In this document: positions 46,878-57,745 of the stretch, piece by piece
Position numbering within the stretch: position 1 is the first letter of the stretch
Layout: every line of letters starts with the position of its first letter
Origin: Lunularia cruciata
Lineage: Eukaryota > Streptophyta > Marchantiopsida > Lunulariales > Lunulariaceae
Assembly: GCA_948567375.1 (NCBI GenBank)
Contig: OX419756.1
Location: forward strand, 70,596,552 to 70,660,551
DNA length: 64,000 bases
Direction: 5' to 3'
The notes under the pieces: generated by a model
What the model saw: the letters and a program-made list of their open reading frames with translations, nothing else
What the model was told of the DNA's origin: nothing
Databases searched by the model: none
Program-made: the position numbers and the translations under genes

Positions 46878-47303
46878 TGTAAAAATGTAAAAGACCAAAA
46901 CCAAGGAGAGAATTGGAGAATGGAAACTCACATTGGGACACTTGAATGAGGGAAAACTCCAAATGCCTAGCATGAGCTTCGGCCTTGGTATTTATAGGTA
47001 GCATATAAGACCCTTGAAGCTTCTTCAAGAAGCTTCCTTGAGCCGCTTTCTTGGAGTGCAAGCCAAGTTAACTAGGAAGCTTCTCAAGAAGCTTTCTTCT
47101 AGAAGCCGCCTACTTGGCGTGCAAGCTAGTTAGAAGCTTCTAGAAGCTTCCTTCTAGAAGCTACCTACTTAGGGCGCAAGCTAACTAGTTGGGAAGCTTC
47201 CCAAGAAGCTTCTTAGATACTTCTAGAATATTCTAGGCTATTTTGTCTTATTCTCTACTTCGTAAGCCTGACCAACTTCGTCACTAAACTCCATATTGTT
47301 ACA
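46878..47303 (-). repeat. Element B 5' LTR
   Basis: The 426-bp LTR runs on the minus strand from TGTAACAATATGG (47303) to TTTTTACA (46878), next to the target TTATC at 47304-47308. A TATA box (CCTATAAATA) lies at 46989-46998. Confidence 0.93.
47012..47233 (-). promoter_or_regulatory. Heat-shock-element cluster upstream of the TATA box in B 5' LTR
   Basis: Repeated GAAGCTTC palindromes fill the U3 region. Four alternating GAA/TTC units stand at 47133-47150 and three units at 47221-47233. In the sense of the element they lie just upstream of the TATA box at 46989-46998, the layout of a heat-inducible promoter. Heat-shock factors bind nGAAnnTTCn repeats; induction itself is inferred. Confidence 0.75.
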
Positions 47304-50300
47304 GATAATAACTTCGGATACCGATAGGCCAAGTGTGCCACATGATGTAGAGAGACTCACCTAGCAATCTTATCTCTCTCTACATACAAGTACCTTTGTA
47401 CTTGTATGCCCGCTTGTATTACCGTAGCTAATCCAATGCTAATCCCACCAAACAACTCCAATAGACATATCCCCTCTATTGGATACTACTAAGCAATGAG
47501 TGTGGTATCCAGAGGTGTCAAAGTAATCAACTTTGGAGGCTCATCCTCACACTCATCTCTTGATGGTACAAAGGCTCCACTCCAAACTTGTTGCACCAAT
47601 TGATCTGCATGTTGTTGCAATTCCTCCTCTGAACTCCATAGTGGAACATCCAAGGTGAATGGAACAATCCCACTTGTACTCCAAATCCGAGTGATCTCCT
47701 CTGGTATTGGAGTATCCTCTGCATGGATGTTCCTCTCTAACAAGTCACCAGGCCAAGTAACTACATCACTAAAAGCTAAAACTGATGTTGCTATGGTCCC
47801 AAACTATAATGAGCCAAGACTGCCACTACTGAAGCATACTAGTAGGCAACATACCCGCCCCTCACTAGACTTCCAACCTGGTCTATAGGAGGTTGTCTCC
47901 TCCCAATAGTCAATGCTGAAACCCATGGAGTATAACATTGCTCCCCCAACTAGCACATCATATGACTCAACTATTGTCACAATAGCTTTAGCTTGAGCTT
48001 TCACCACTGAACTATTAGTCTGATGACTAGGCTGAACCTGGACAACAAGCTCTCCACATGTGATGTACTATGTCAAACCACAACCTAGAGATGTCTGGAT
48101 CTGAAATGGACACCTCTCTACATCGGTCTTTTGTAACTCTAGACCAACTATAGCATCCTTCCCCAACATAAGGGCTGCGCATCAGAGTCTAACAAGACTC
48201 CCTATGGTGTATAGACCTTCCTTGAAGGTCTCACCAAACAGAAAATCCCCTTTTGGTTATCCAATAAGACAACACCAGGTGTGAACCGCACTCTCTCAAA
48301 GGCCGGTCTAGTTGGCAAGTCCTCTAGTCTAGCTACTGCTACCTGCCATAAATTACTAGTCATTGAACGGATCCCATGCTCCTCAACCAAGTTAGCTTCA
48401 CTATCAACCACCTTTGCTCTAGTAGTAGGAACCACATTATCCTTACTCTCACAAAGCGTGGTAGCCAACCAGAACACTGGAGCTGGATCAACTCCTAATA
48501 TAAACATATCACTAGCCAAAAACAAAGGGCATTGCATAATCAGTTCAGCCGTCCCCCAACATCATGCTAGACTCATTTTTGTGTAGTAGCAGGTAGCTGA
48601 CTAGTAGGTAGTCTATCATGCACTCCATCACCACCTACCACACTTGTACTAGGACATCTAGGAGCCATGGATGTCATCTGCAATGCCTTAGATAGCATGA
48701 AAGATTGGGGAAGTCTGACCTATCTCCCAACCTCTCCTCTTTGTGGGTCCAATTCCATTGATGCTCCTCTAGGCTCTGGAGCATGTACTGCATTCCTAGT
48801 CACTGCTGCAAATGCATCCACCTGTGTTGCTCCACACATGAAGTCCAAAGCATCTCTATCATCAGCATATGAGGTGGAAGCCTCAGCACCCAAATCTGAT
48901 CTCCTCTAAGCAATGGCCATACTAGCCAATCTCTGCTCCAAATACTCAATCCGAGTAGCCATAGCTATATCAAAAGTAGTAAGGGTAGGTATTGCACCTC
49001 TACTAGGTGTAGATCCTCTACCACCTTGTCCTCCATGAATTGGAGCTCCTCTACTACCTGCCATAATAGCCCTACTACTCCATAACTCCAAGTGTAGGTC
49101 AAAGCATCGGTCACTAGTGTGACCAAATCTATGATAATGCTCACACTGCCTTTGTGCTGACTATGATGCACTAGAGGTATTAGGTCCGATGCCCTAAGTA
49201 CACTCTTTCCTATAATGAGGTCCACCACAAGTCCAACAAGTAACACTACCACTCATTGGCTACTATTGACCTAAAAAGGAAGGGAAGGGTCTAACTACAA
49301 TAGGCCTTCTAGTTGCTCCATAGGATCTAAACTGTCCACCCAATCCTCAAAAACCAACTAGGCGTGGTGCACTCTGCTGCACTTTAGAAGAAGTAACCAT
49401 TATGGATGAGGTCTTGCTACCAAATCTAGATGTCACTACCCTCTCCTCCACCATGTTGAGCTCAATACGATTAGCCAAACCAAAGACCACTACCAAAGTG
49501 GGCAAAGAACCTGTAACAACGTAGCATCACAAACTCTATGTTGCAACTCCCTGTCCAATATCCCATACCAAAATTGGAGTGCTTGGGCCTCAATAATTCC
49601 CTGAGTGAAATGGATCAGTTGCCTCATGCGAGTGTATGCCTCACGTAGGCTCTCTCCGACCTTCCGTTGGAACTCCTTCAAGCTCTTCAGCTTGTCAATT
49701 CGTACTCCCTGGTAGTTCCGCCTTAAACACTAGAAGAACTCCACCATGGGGTTAAACACCGATACTACACCACCTCCTACAGTGATACCTCCACTCATGG
49801 TAGCACTATCTCTAGCTAGTGCACCTCCACTAGCTCCACCAACACTACTTGAGCTAGAACTTGTGAGTACAACCAATCTACTCCTGGCAACCAAGCCTGA
49901 AGTAATAGAGACATAGTTCAGAGACCAATATTGTCTCCATAACTCAATCTCCTCCAAATGAGCTCTCCTGAACTCATAGTAGTCATCCATCGGCGGACCC
50001 TCCAAATTTTGAAACAACCTCTTCCATGCCATGAAGGGTGTAAATAAAGTTGGGTTCCGCATCTACTATAGATCACACCAACTATAAAACTCATGGATGA
50101 AGTCATCCAACTCAATGGTACCCACTATACCAGAGTAATGCCTAAGGCCTTTGGGGACCCCATAAATCTCGTCTATGTCCCACAACAATGGTGCGGACAC
50201 ACTCAGTGCACTCTCAACTGGATCAGCTCCTGTGTCAAACTCCAACTCAGATTCAATCTCCTCACTCATTGGGACTTGAGATATAGGTTGATATCAAGCA

Positions 50301-50365
50301 CCACTCCAAGTAAACCCACTATGTACTGTAGGGCTATCTCCTCTAAAATCTCCAAAGAACTCCAT
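47304..50365 (-). pseudogene. Broken gag, protease and DNMT start of copy C/D
   Basis: Starts with ATG at 50363-50365 (MEFFGD). Gag core: RNPTLFTPFMAWKRLFQNLE near 50050 and SLREAYTRMRQL near 49640. The TGA seen in element A after gag is at the same place (49347-49349). The zinc knuckle region lies near 49120-49240, protease at about 48150 with DSD in place of DSG, and methyltransferase motif I near 47440-47470. Extra stops and small indels abound, mostly of the C-to-T kind on either strand. Confidence 0.88.
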
Positions 50366-51565
50366 TGTGATAAAGCAACCACAACCACAATCGCAAACTA
50401 CAACAGCAAGTACCCCACCAAGTGCCAAAACCAATGTAACTTTAACTGAGACAACTACAATAGGGGCAAAGGCAACCTATAAACCTGCCATCACAACACG
50501 TATTCTCACGGTCTGCAGGTCATCACTTCCTACCTCACAAGAAAAAAATTAAGATATTCTTACTGGTCATCACTCCAGCCCCACTATCAAGAGCAAAACA
50601 GAACACCAATGCTCAAAATTCAAGGCACCTCATACAAACACGGTGCACAAACAGGAAGCATAGAATGGAGGAGGCCAATCACAAGAATGCTAAACTAAAA
50701 CCCTCCATCTCATAAATCAACACGAGATTGACTCTGGCACCATTTGGCATTTGATATAATTGGAGTACATATCTACTTCCTGAGCTACAAGGATTACTTA
50801 GGATCGGATCAAAGTTCTTCTTGCCAAAATTTGACGTAAATCCTTCACAAAATCTGTCATAAAATCTGACATAAATCCCTAAAAATAGCCAACTGCCAAA
50901 TCCTCCACTAACTCCTCACTTGAGCCAAATTGGAAAAATGGGTTCAAATGGGTTCATACAATCTCTAATTTGCAAGGATGTACTCTCAACTCCACCTTCA
51001 ATTTTAGGTTCTAAGCTCAACTCGTAACAAATTGGTCTTGAGCTCAATCACAATTATCTCTTGAAAATTGCTCCTCCTTGGCTCTAAACTTTTCCAGCAC
51101 TTTTTCACACACTCTCTCTCAAGGAAATCTAAACTACTCAATTGAGACACCATGATCCACCAAGCTTGGAGATATCACCAACACTCGCAATTCATGCATC
51201 CAATTTCCCCTTGACTCACTTTTTAGATATAATCAGATCATTTACAACTCAAATCAATTGAACTCAAATCAATACTTGATCTGATCCTCAACAACTTGCC
51301 AACAATAGGGCATTGATTACAATCAAGCCACACCCACTCTAGCTAAGAGAATCCATGTGACACTCATCGGCTTTCTGTCCACTCTAGCCAGGAACTCAAA
51401 GGCTCAACATCAGAGAAGTGAACTTTTTGGAGCTGCACTTACAAGGTATACTCCTAATTTTGACCTAGGTCTCATCCCAATGGTCCCATTGATTGCACAC
51501 CCGATGGTGCGGATGGTGCAAGTGACGGTGGGCCATGCCATGAAGTCAGTACCCTAAACAGAAAT
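47304..51565 (-). mobile_element. Copy C/D, upper half: partial 5' LTR, leader, gag, knuckles, protease and start of methyltransferase
   Basis: On the minus strand this matches element A from inside its LTR (about A 34370) to its methyltransferase motif I region (A 39010), where element B begins. The first bases of the LTR are lost past about 51565. As in element A, the LTR end GATTA is followed directly by the leader (near 51230), which supports the LTR end assigned in A. Confidence 0.9.
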
Positions 51566-51646
51566 AGTGATGGGCTGGTAGAAATAGGAGGAAGCTCCAT
51601 ATTATCTTGTGGAGATGGTAAGATGGTAGCGGTGGGAGGAGACTCC

Positions 51647-52338
51647 TGTAACACCCATTTGAGCATGTGTGTAGTATTGTGATATTTACCTTGGTATTAT
51701 AAGTACTTGAGAGATATTATTTATATAAAGATAAAGGATGGTTCTACATTAGTCATGATTAGCTAAATTTAGTCATTGCTAAGATAGAGGGGACCTTACT
51801 TTAGAAGAAGTGGAAAAGATGAGCACCACTATTTTGGATTCTAGTATGTTGACTTGGTATTATTCCTAGGTGTTTGGCTTTGTGGAAAGAGTTGAAAACT
51901 CTTGGGCCCGCAAGCCTTTATGTTTTAGATTCTTCTTTAGTCCAAGGATAGCCCATGTGAAGGAATCCTTGACTTAGTGGTTGGGTCAAGATAAGATCAC
52001 ATGCTAATGGAATATGCCCATGTGAATGGATATTTCTTTCTACTTTTTGACTTTACTTGAATTTTAGTCTAGTAACTTGAGTTACTACAGTAATTAGTAA
52101 ATTTGGTGCGTAACTATTTCACAAGTATATAAACAAGGGGTGAGAAGGTACTCATCATCCTTTCATTTGCAACTATCTCTCTCTCTCATTGAGTTCTGTA
52201 GTGAGCAATGTTTTGAGTCTTGGAGTGTTAGCCTTGGAGGAGTATGATGGAGTTGGGGTTCCTTGCCTTCTTAGTCCATGGTGTGCTACCATAATAGCCA
52301 TCAGAGGTTCATCCTAAGTGAGAGATAGGCCGGCTCAT
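51647..52338 (+). repeat. Second solo LTR of family E
   Basis: About 692 bases match the LTRs of element E from TGTAACACCC to CCGGCTCAT. Flanks ACTCC (51642-51646) and AGTCC (52339-52343) look like a five-base target duplication with one change. No internal E sequence is attached. Confidence 0.88.
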
Positions 52339-54377
52339 AGTCCAAGGTGGATGGAGGATGTGGAGTGGGCATGACATGAGGATGAGGGATAGAGGAGACA
52401 ACTAATGGGGCATCTTGCATATAGGAACCCCTCCTATAGGGCGCTCTATTGGTATAGAAGAAGTATTTGTCCTAGAGACAAGGGAAAGCCATATGAATAA
52501 ATATCACAACTATGGGTGTATGTTGAAAAAGATGATGGATGGATTGATGCCCTACTTGCACATATAAGGTGTGGGTGCCAGATGAGAAGTGACATCAAGG
52601 AGAGTCCCTCTATGGCCCTGTGCTAATGAACACGGCCAAAAATGCTTCAATTTAATAGGGCCTGGGGCTACACGCTTGCCCTTATTATTATAGCATGTAT
52701 TGGTACAAAAAATACCATTACCACAACTCTTAGGGAGTTGAATACGAGCCCCTTCGAACCCACCAACCTGATGGGTAAAGCTCTTATTTTTATTTCCGAC
52801 AGTGAGGTTTACCATTTATCCACGTTCAAACAGGTAGTCGGGGGCGACACCGGAAGAACAAAATTTAAACAGGTCTAAATGGAGGCATCTAGAAAGAAGC
52901 TATTGAAAGTGTATACCTCTCAAGAGTACCCAAGAAAAGACATGACAAGAAAACAAGACATAGTAAAGAAATGTGATATATCTTGATGTAATAGAGAAAA
53001 AAAGGATTAAAAAAGCAAAGAAACAATAGCCTATCATACAGGTGAGGAGTGCCTACCTATAATGTCTTGAGAACTCCCTCTAATTCCAATGTCCTATCCA
53101 TAGGTTGGTGTAACTGCACATCCATGATAGTAATACTACTTGTAGGTCCCAAAAACTTTCTACTACATAGACTCTCATTTGTTTGTGGTAGTAATGTTCA
53201 GCTCTTGATCCCAACTGCCAGTTGATGAAGTGAATGGAGAGCCGCTGTTGTGTAGGCTCTACAACATGTGGTTCAAGAACCATCTATACAAGAACCTTTT
53301 GGTAGAAGAACCCATTTTTCCAAGGAAACTCTCATAGAAGAATATACCAACCCAAAGCTCTCTAGTACACAAACTTCTCAGCATGAAAAATCACTAATCA
53401 TCATTTTGTGAGTTCAATCCCTATTGTCTTCTACAAGTGGACTATGAGCTCTTGCTATTAGTTCCTTGCCTCTAATTTGTACTACTAATCTCTCCCTCTA
53501 GAAAGTATTTGCTTCCACGGTGACTTCCCAAGTGAGGGAGATTGAGAGCCCTTGATTCACGTGCCCTTAACTAAACAGTCTAACCTATATGCATGTTCTA
53601 GCTATTTCTCTAGTTACTTGTGCCGCTGCAACTTATCATGCTTCTATAAGGCTTAATTTAACTCCCTTAACCCTTAATCTTGCCCATAATGTTCTAAAAA
53701 CAAAGTGCTCTTAGAGTAAAGTGAACCTAACACATTTTGACATGTCAATCCTGCCCCTCAATTGCCTCATCCTACCCTTGATTGAGCTTTACCCGTTTGA
53801 TTATTTGCATGCCCTAGTACCCATCCAAATTGGTGGCTCAAGTCAATTTCACACACTCCAGCTGGTCCACCACTACAATCACCTAGGAGAAACCCCCCCT
53901 CCCTCCTACTACACTGGACGCATTTCCACTCTCAGTGCGAGGAAGGGCCTTGCCAACGTACTTTTTCCCCTATCTAATCTGTTCACTAGAGCAGGGTGTG
54001 AAATTAATCCCCGATTATGGCTCATATGGTCACTCACCAGTCCACTCACTCAGGCACTTGACCCTCTTGACTCCTAGCTTTGATGCTCCCAAGCTCAACT
54101 CAACAGGAGACCTTTCCCATGGAGAAAAGTAACATTCATCCTTGGGCATCCAAAGAAGTGACTCAAAGAGCCCCAGATAGTAATCAAGGAACCCTAAACC
54201 TTCAGGTCAATCTCTAAGTGAGAATTATAGTAGAGAGAATAAATTGTTGGGGTGAGTTGTTCTCTTATAACCCATCACCTTTATATTTGATGCAGTAAAA
54301 TCTGAATGAGAAATTCAAAAGATAATGTAGATGATCTTGCGTAACTCTATATCAGCTGATTTTGATGAGGTAATATT
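52339..54377. other. Unassigned sequence between the solo LTR and the copia LTR
   Basis: Open frames are short (up to 118 codons at 53721-54077 on the plus strand, 87 codons at 52552-52815 on the minus strand) and none resembles a known protein. It may be old transposon remains. I see no RNA gene. Confidence 0.45.
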
Positions 54378-55068
54378 GTTGGGGATCTACTAAAGATTTA
54401 CCATTCCTCTTCTAATGGTTCTTTAGCTACATATATTGAGATTCAGCTATATATTGAGATCAACCCTACACAAGAAGGAAAAACATATTGGAAGGAAGAA
54501 AGATCTTGGGAGGAAAAAAATTGAGAGAAAATGTACTCACAAACATCAATAGGTTCACAAGAATTATCATGGTTCAGAGTCACTTGCTCTTACGTCCATG
54601 GGCAACATAGATTCATGATTTTTACTCCCTCTCAAATTATAGATTACAAAGATCATTTGGAAGCTCTACCCTGACCAACTCTTTCCCTATCTGTCTGAAC
54701 TGTTCTTGTGTTTATCTTGATCCACCCTTCTCCTAATTATCTCTTGCTTGTCTGATCAAAAAGAAATCAGACCTCACCTAACCAGCCTCATGCAAATCAA
54801 AGTTGCAAAAGAGTTCCACTAAATCTTTTTCACAAGTGCACCTCTTTTCAACTTGTGAAAAACATCACTCTGTAGGTCATAGGGTTTTTCCTCTATTGTT
54901 GCACACACCAAAAAAATGAGAAGAATCACACTCAAAGTATCATCCCAATATCCTAGATTGTCAAACACCTATCTCAACCTGGACAAGAAATCTTGTGGAT
55001 GATCTGAGCCACAAATTGTAGCATCATAGATAGGATAAATCAGACAAATCATGCTCCACATCCTAACA
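54378..55068 (-). repeat. Probable 3' LTR of Ty1/copia element F
   Basis: On the minus strand it opens TGTTAGGATGTGGAG right after a polypurine tract (AAGTGGGAGAGTTT, 55069-55082) and closes at CCCCAACA. The TGTT...AACA ends are typical of copia LTRs. The partner LTR lies outside the window, so the boundaries rest on these ends alone. Confidence 0.7.
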
Positions 55069-55509
55069 AAACTCTCCCACTTGAAGACTGATACTTCTTG
55101 CTTATACATCTTTAAAAGAAAAGATAGTAAACTACCAATGCTTGATCTTCATACTCGATGCAACCTTATTATCTAATTATCATTGGAGGCCAATTGATGC
55201 TATACATAGCCTTAACTTCTTAGAAGTGACAATTTTTGTCAACATATTAGTAGAGTCTTTGGCACCTTGAATCTTTTCAAGTGATAAACTACTATCTTCA
55301 AGTAACTCCCGAATGAAATGATATCTCAACTGTATGTGTTTTGTTCTAGTATGGAACCTTGGATTCTTTGCTAAGTGAATAGCACTTTGATTGTCTAAGA
55401 ATAAACACTAAAATTTTGCTCTTTGCCTAGCTCCTTTAGAAGGTTCTATAACCAAATCGTCTCCTTACTAGCTTTTGTAATTGCAACATATTCTGCCTCA
55501 ATTGTGGAC
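55069..55509 (-). pseudogene. Copia element F: end of RNase H domain
   Basis: The minus strand reads TIEAEYVAITKASKE, SDNQSAIHLAKNPRFHTRTK and HFIRELLEDSS, the classic C-terminal copia RNase H block with its catalytic Glu and Asp. It joins directly to the piece beyond element E at 63311, the shared GAC marking the insertion point. A few codons look changed. Confidence 0.9.
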
Positions 55510-56198
55510 TGTAATACCCATTTGTGCATGTGTGTGGTATTGTGATATTTAGCTTAGTATTACAAGTACTTAAGAGATATTATTTATATAGAGATAAAGG
55601 ATGGTTCTATATTAGTCATGGTTAGCTAAAGTTAGTCATAACTAAGATAGAGGGGACCTTACATTAGAGGAAGTAGAAAAGATGAGCACCACTATTTTGG
55701 ATTTTAGTGTGTTGACTTGGTATTATTCCTAGGTGTTTGGCTTTGAGGAAAGAGTTGAGAACTCTTGGGTCCGCAAGCCTTTTTGGTTTGGATTCTTCTT
55801 TAGTCCAAGGATAGCCCATGTGGAGGAATCCTTGACTTAGTGGGGTCAAGATAAGACCACATGCTTAGGGGAATATGCCCATGTGAATGGATATTCTTTT
55901 CTACTTTTTGACTTTACTTGACTTTTTGTTTAATAACTTGAGTTACTATGGTAATTAGTAACTTTGGTACATAACTATTTCACAAGTATATAAACAAGGG
56001 GTGAGGAGGTACTCATCATCCTTTCATTTGCATCTATCTCTCTCTCATCGAGTTCTCTAGTGAGCAATGTCTTGAGTCTTGGAGTGTTAGCCTTGGAGGA
56101 GTATGATGGAGTTGGGGTTCCTTTCCTTCTTAGTCCATGGTGCGCTACCATAATAGCCATCAGAGGTTCATCTTGAGTGAGAGACAAGCCGGCTCACA
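55510..56198 (+). repeat. Element E 5' LTR
   Basis: Begins TGTAATACCC and ends CCGGCTCACA. Contains AAGTATATAAACAAGGGG, a likely TATA box (near 55984-55994), followed by TCTCTCTCTC. Confidence 0.93.
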
Positions 56199-57745
56199 TT
56201 TTTGGTTTTGTTGCCGGGATCTCTTTAGAAGGCAAGATAATGTTCCGTGTTCAATTCTACATTAGGCAGAAGGAGGCTATGAGAGCTCACTTGGAGAGAA
56301 CATTAGGAGAGGAGAGGGCTGACCTTATGTTAGAGAACCAAGATCCATTTGTATAACCTGTAGTTCATTATGATGTCTTTGAGGTGATTTTGTACATCTT
56401 GTACACATGAGAGGAATTGGAGAGATTGTGTGAGGTGGATTGCAGATTTTGGGGATTAAGGTGATTTTGGGCAAAATCTCAAGTTTGAGATCTGGACTTG
56501 AAATTTTTACACATGATAGCTTGGGTTATCTTTCAGTTAGCACACTTAAAATTATTGTGAGAACTACTATGCGCACTAGGCTAGAATTTTTGAAAGTTGA
56601 TAGGGTAAAGTGCTCCCGCAACTACATGCTCAAGAAAATTCAAGAAAATTAAGTGCATTGTATCCTACCTTCTACCACAAAAATTAGAGAGAGATCGTTC
56701 TTGCACAGGGAGTTATGAGTTTTTGAAGTGAAGGGGGTGGTTTTCACATATTTTCACAGCACACATATTTCAGACCAAATCTGAAATATGTGTGCTGAAT
56801 AGAAAGGTGTCTAGGCCAAATGGTTCAATGAAACGATCTGAAATTTTGTAGGGAGGGACACCCTAGAGTTTTGATTAAGTGTGAAAAATTTCAGAGGACC
56901 ATGATATAGTGGTTGGGAGATTTGAGTGACATTATGAGGAAGGGTCAATTCTACAGAGTGGAGATCTCATGCATGAGGAGTTTGAGATCAACAAAAAGCA
57001 TGTTTGAGTGTTTGGATTCATCTTGGGAACATGGAGTGTCATCAAGAGTGGAAATTGAGATTATACAAGGTTCCCCAAGGGTTTGAGATGATTTTAGGGG
57101 TGAATTTGAGAAAAAAAAAAGAGTTTACAATAGAATTTGAAGAGAGTGTTGAGAGGATCCAAAAACCTACACCACTTGGAGGAAAGAGTGAGTCTAAGTG
57201 CTTTCTGTGTGGAGAGAAGGGATATAAGGCAAGTTCATGTCCATTGACGTTTGAGAGCAAGAGATTGAGGGAAAGGAGAGGCTTACTTGACTTGGGTTTG
57301 CATGTTGGACGTTCTTCACGAAGATTGGGAGGGAGAAGATCTAAGACCAAGGAGTTGTGTGAGGTTTGTGGAGTTGAAGGACTTCCAAAAGGACATGAGT
57401 GTAGTGGAGTAAAATCACTTTTGGAGACTTTGGTGAAGGATCTTGCAGAGAGTCTTAGTATAGCTACAAAAATACTACTACCTTCATCAACTAGTTCTCA
57501 AGATTAGTGATGGAAATAATCTTTCAACTTATGGATAAACTATCCATGAGGGTTCGATTAATATGCACTCTAGGATTTGATGTTGCTATAGAAATCTTGG
57601 AGTAACCTAAACCTTTTGTGTTCCCTAGGGTGAATTACTCTCAAATGGTGTTAGTCATGTATACACTCTATTATTTATAGAGTGAGAGAAAAGAAAAGAG
57701 AAAAAAAGAAAAATTAAGAGAAGAGAAAGATAGTGAGAGGTTAAG
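56199..57745 (+). other. Element E primer site and 1.5-kb leader
   Basis: After the LTR the sequence TTTGGTTTTGTTGCCGGGAT resembles the TGGCGCCGTTGCCGGGGA-type primer site of some plant Ty3 elements. A strong hairpin lies at 56757-56797: an 18-base perfect stem (CAGCACACATATTTCAGA) with a five-base loop. The leader also contains a separate open frame at 57004-57507. Confidence 0.65.
57004..57507 (+). CDS. Small frame with two Cys/His zinc motifs in the leader of element E
   Basis: An open frame of 167 codons, with its first ATG at 57031 (MECHQEWKLRLYK), lies upstream of gag. It contains CFLCGEKGYKASSC, close to a CCHC knuckle but without the His, and CEVCGVEGLPKGHEC, a C-x2-C...H-x-C arrangement. 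I do not recognise the protein. It might be the remains of a captured gag-like gene or an accessory protein. No homologous frame occurs in A, B or C/D. Translation of this frame is not shown by anything in the sequence. Confidence 0.45.
   Translation: MSVWIHLGNMECHQEWKLRLYKVPQGFEMILGVNLRKKKEFTIEFEESVERIQKPTPLGGKSESKCFLCGEKGYKASSCPLTFESKRLRERRGLLDLGLHVGRSSRRLGGRRSKTKELCEVCGVEGLPKGHECSGVKSLLETLVKDLAESLSIATKILLPSSTSSQD

Larger units (their letters stand above)
31806..47303 (-). mobile_element. Element B: chromodomain Ty3/gypsy retrotransposon (chromovirus), split by element A
   Basis: LTRs at 46878-47303 (5', by its own sense) and 31806-32294 (3') begin TGTAAC and end TTACA, with a five-base target duplication TTATC. 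Net of element A it is about 5.67 kb. Order on the minus strand is LTR, tRNA-iMet primer site, gag with zinc knuckle, retropepsin, RT, RNase H, integrase, chromodomain, polypurine tract, LTR. Several stops and frame breaks show it is inactive. The interruption by A at 34248-44080 is in RT/RNase H; removing A and one TTGA restores the frame across PILQ-PYDPQ. Confidence 0.95.

Noticed and set aside
53721-54077. Plus-strand frame of 118 codons as a host gene
   Set aside because: No recognisable domain, no splice pattern, in a transposon-rich stretch; more likely chance.
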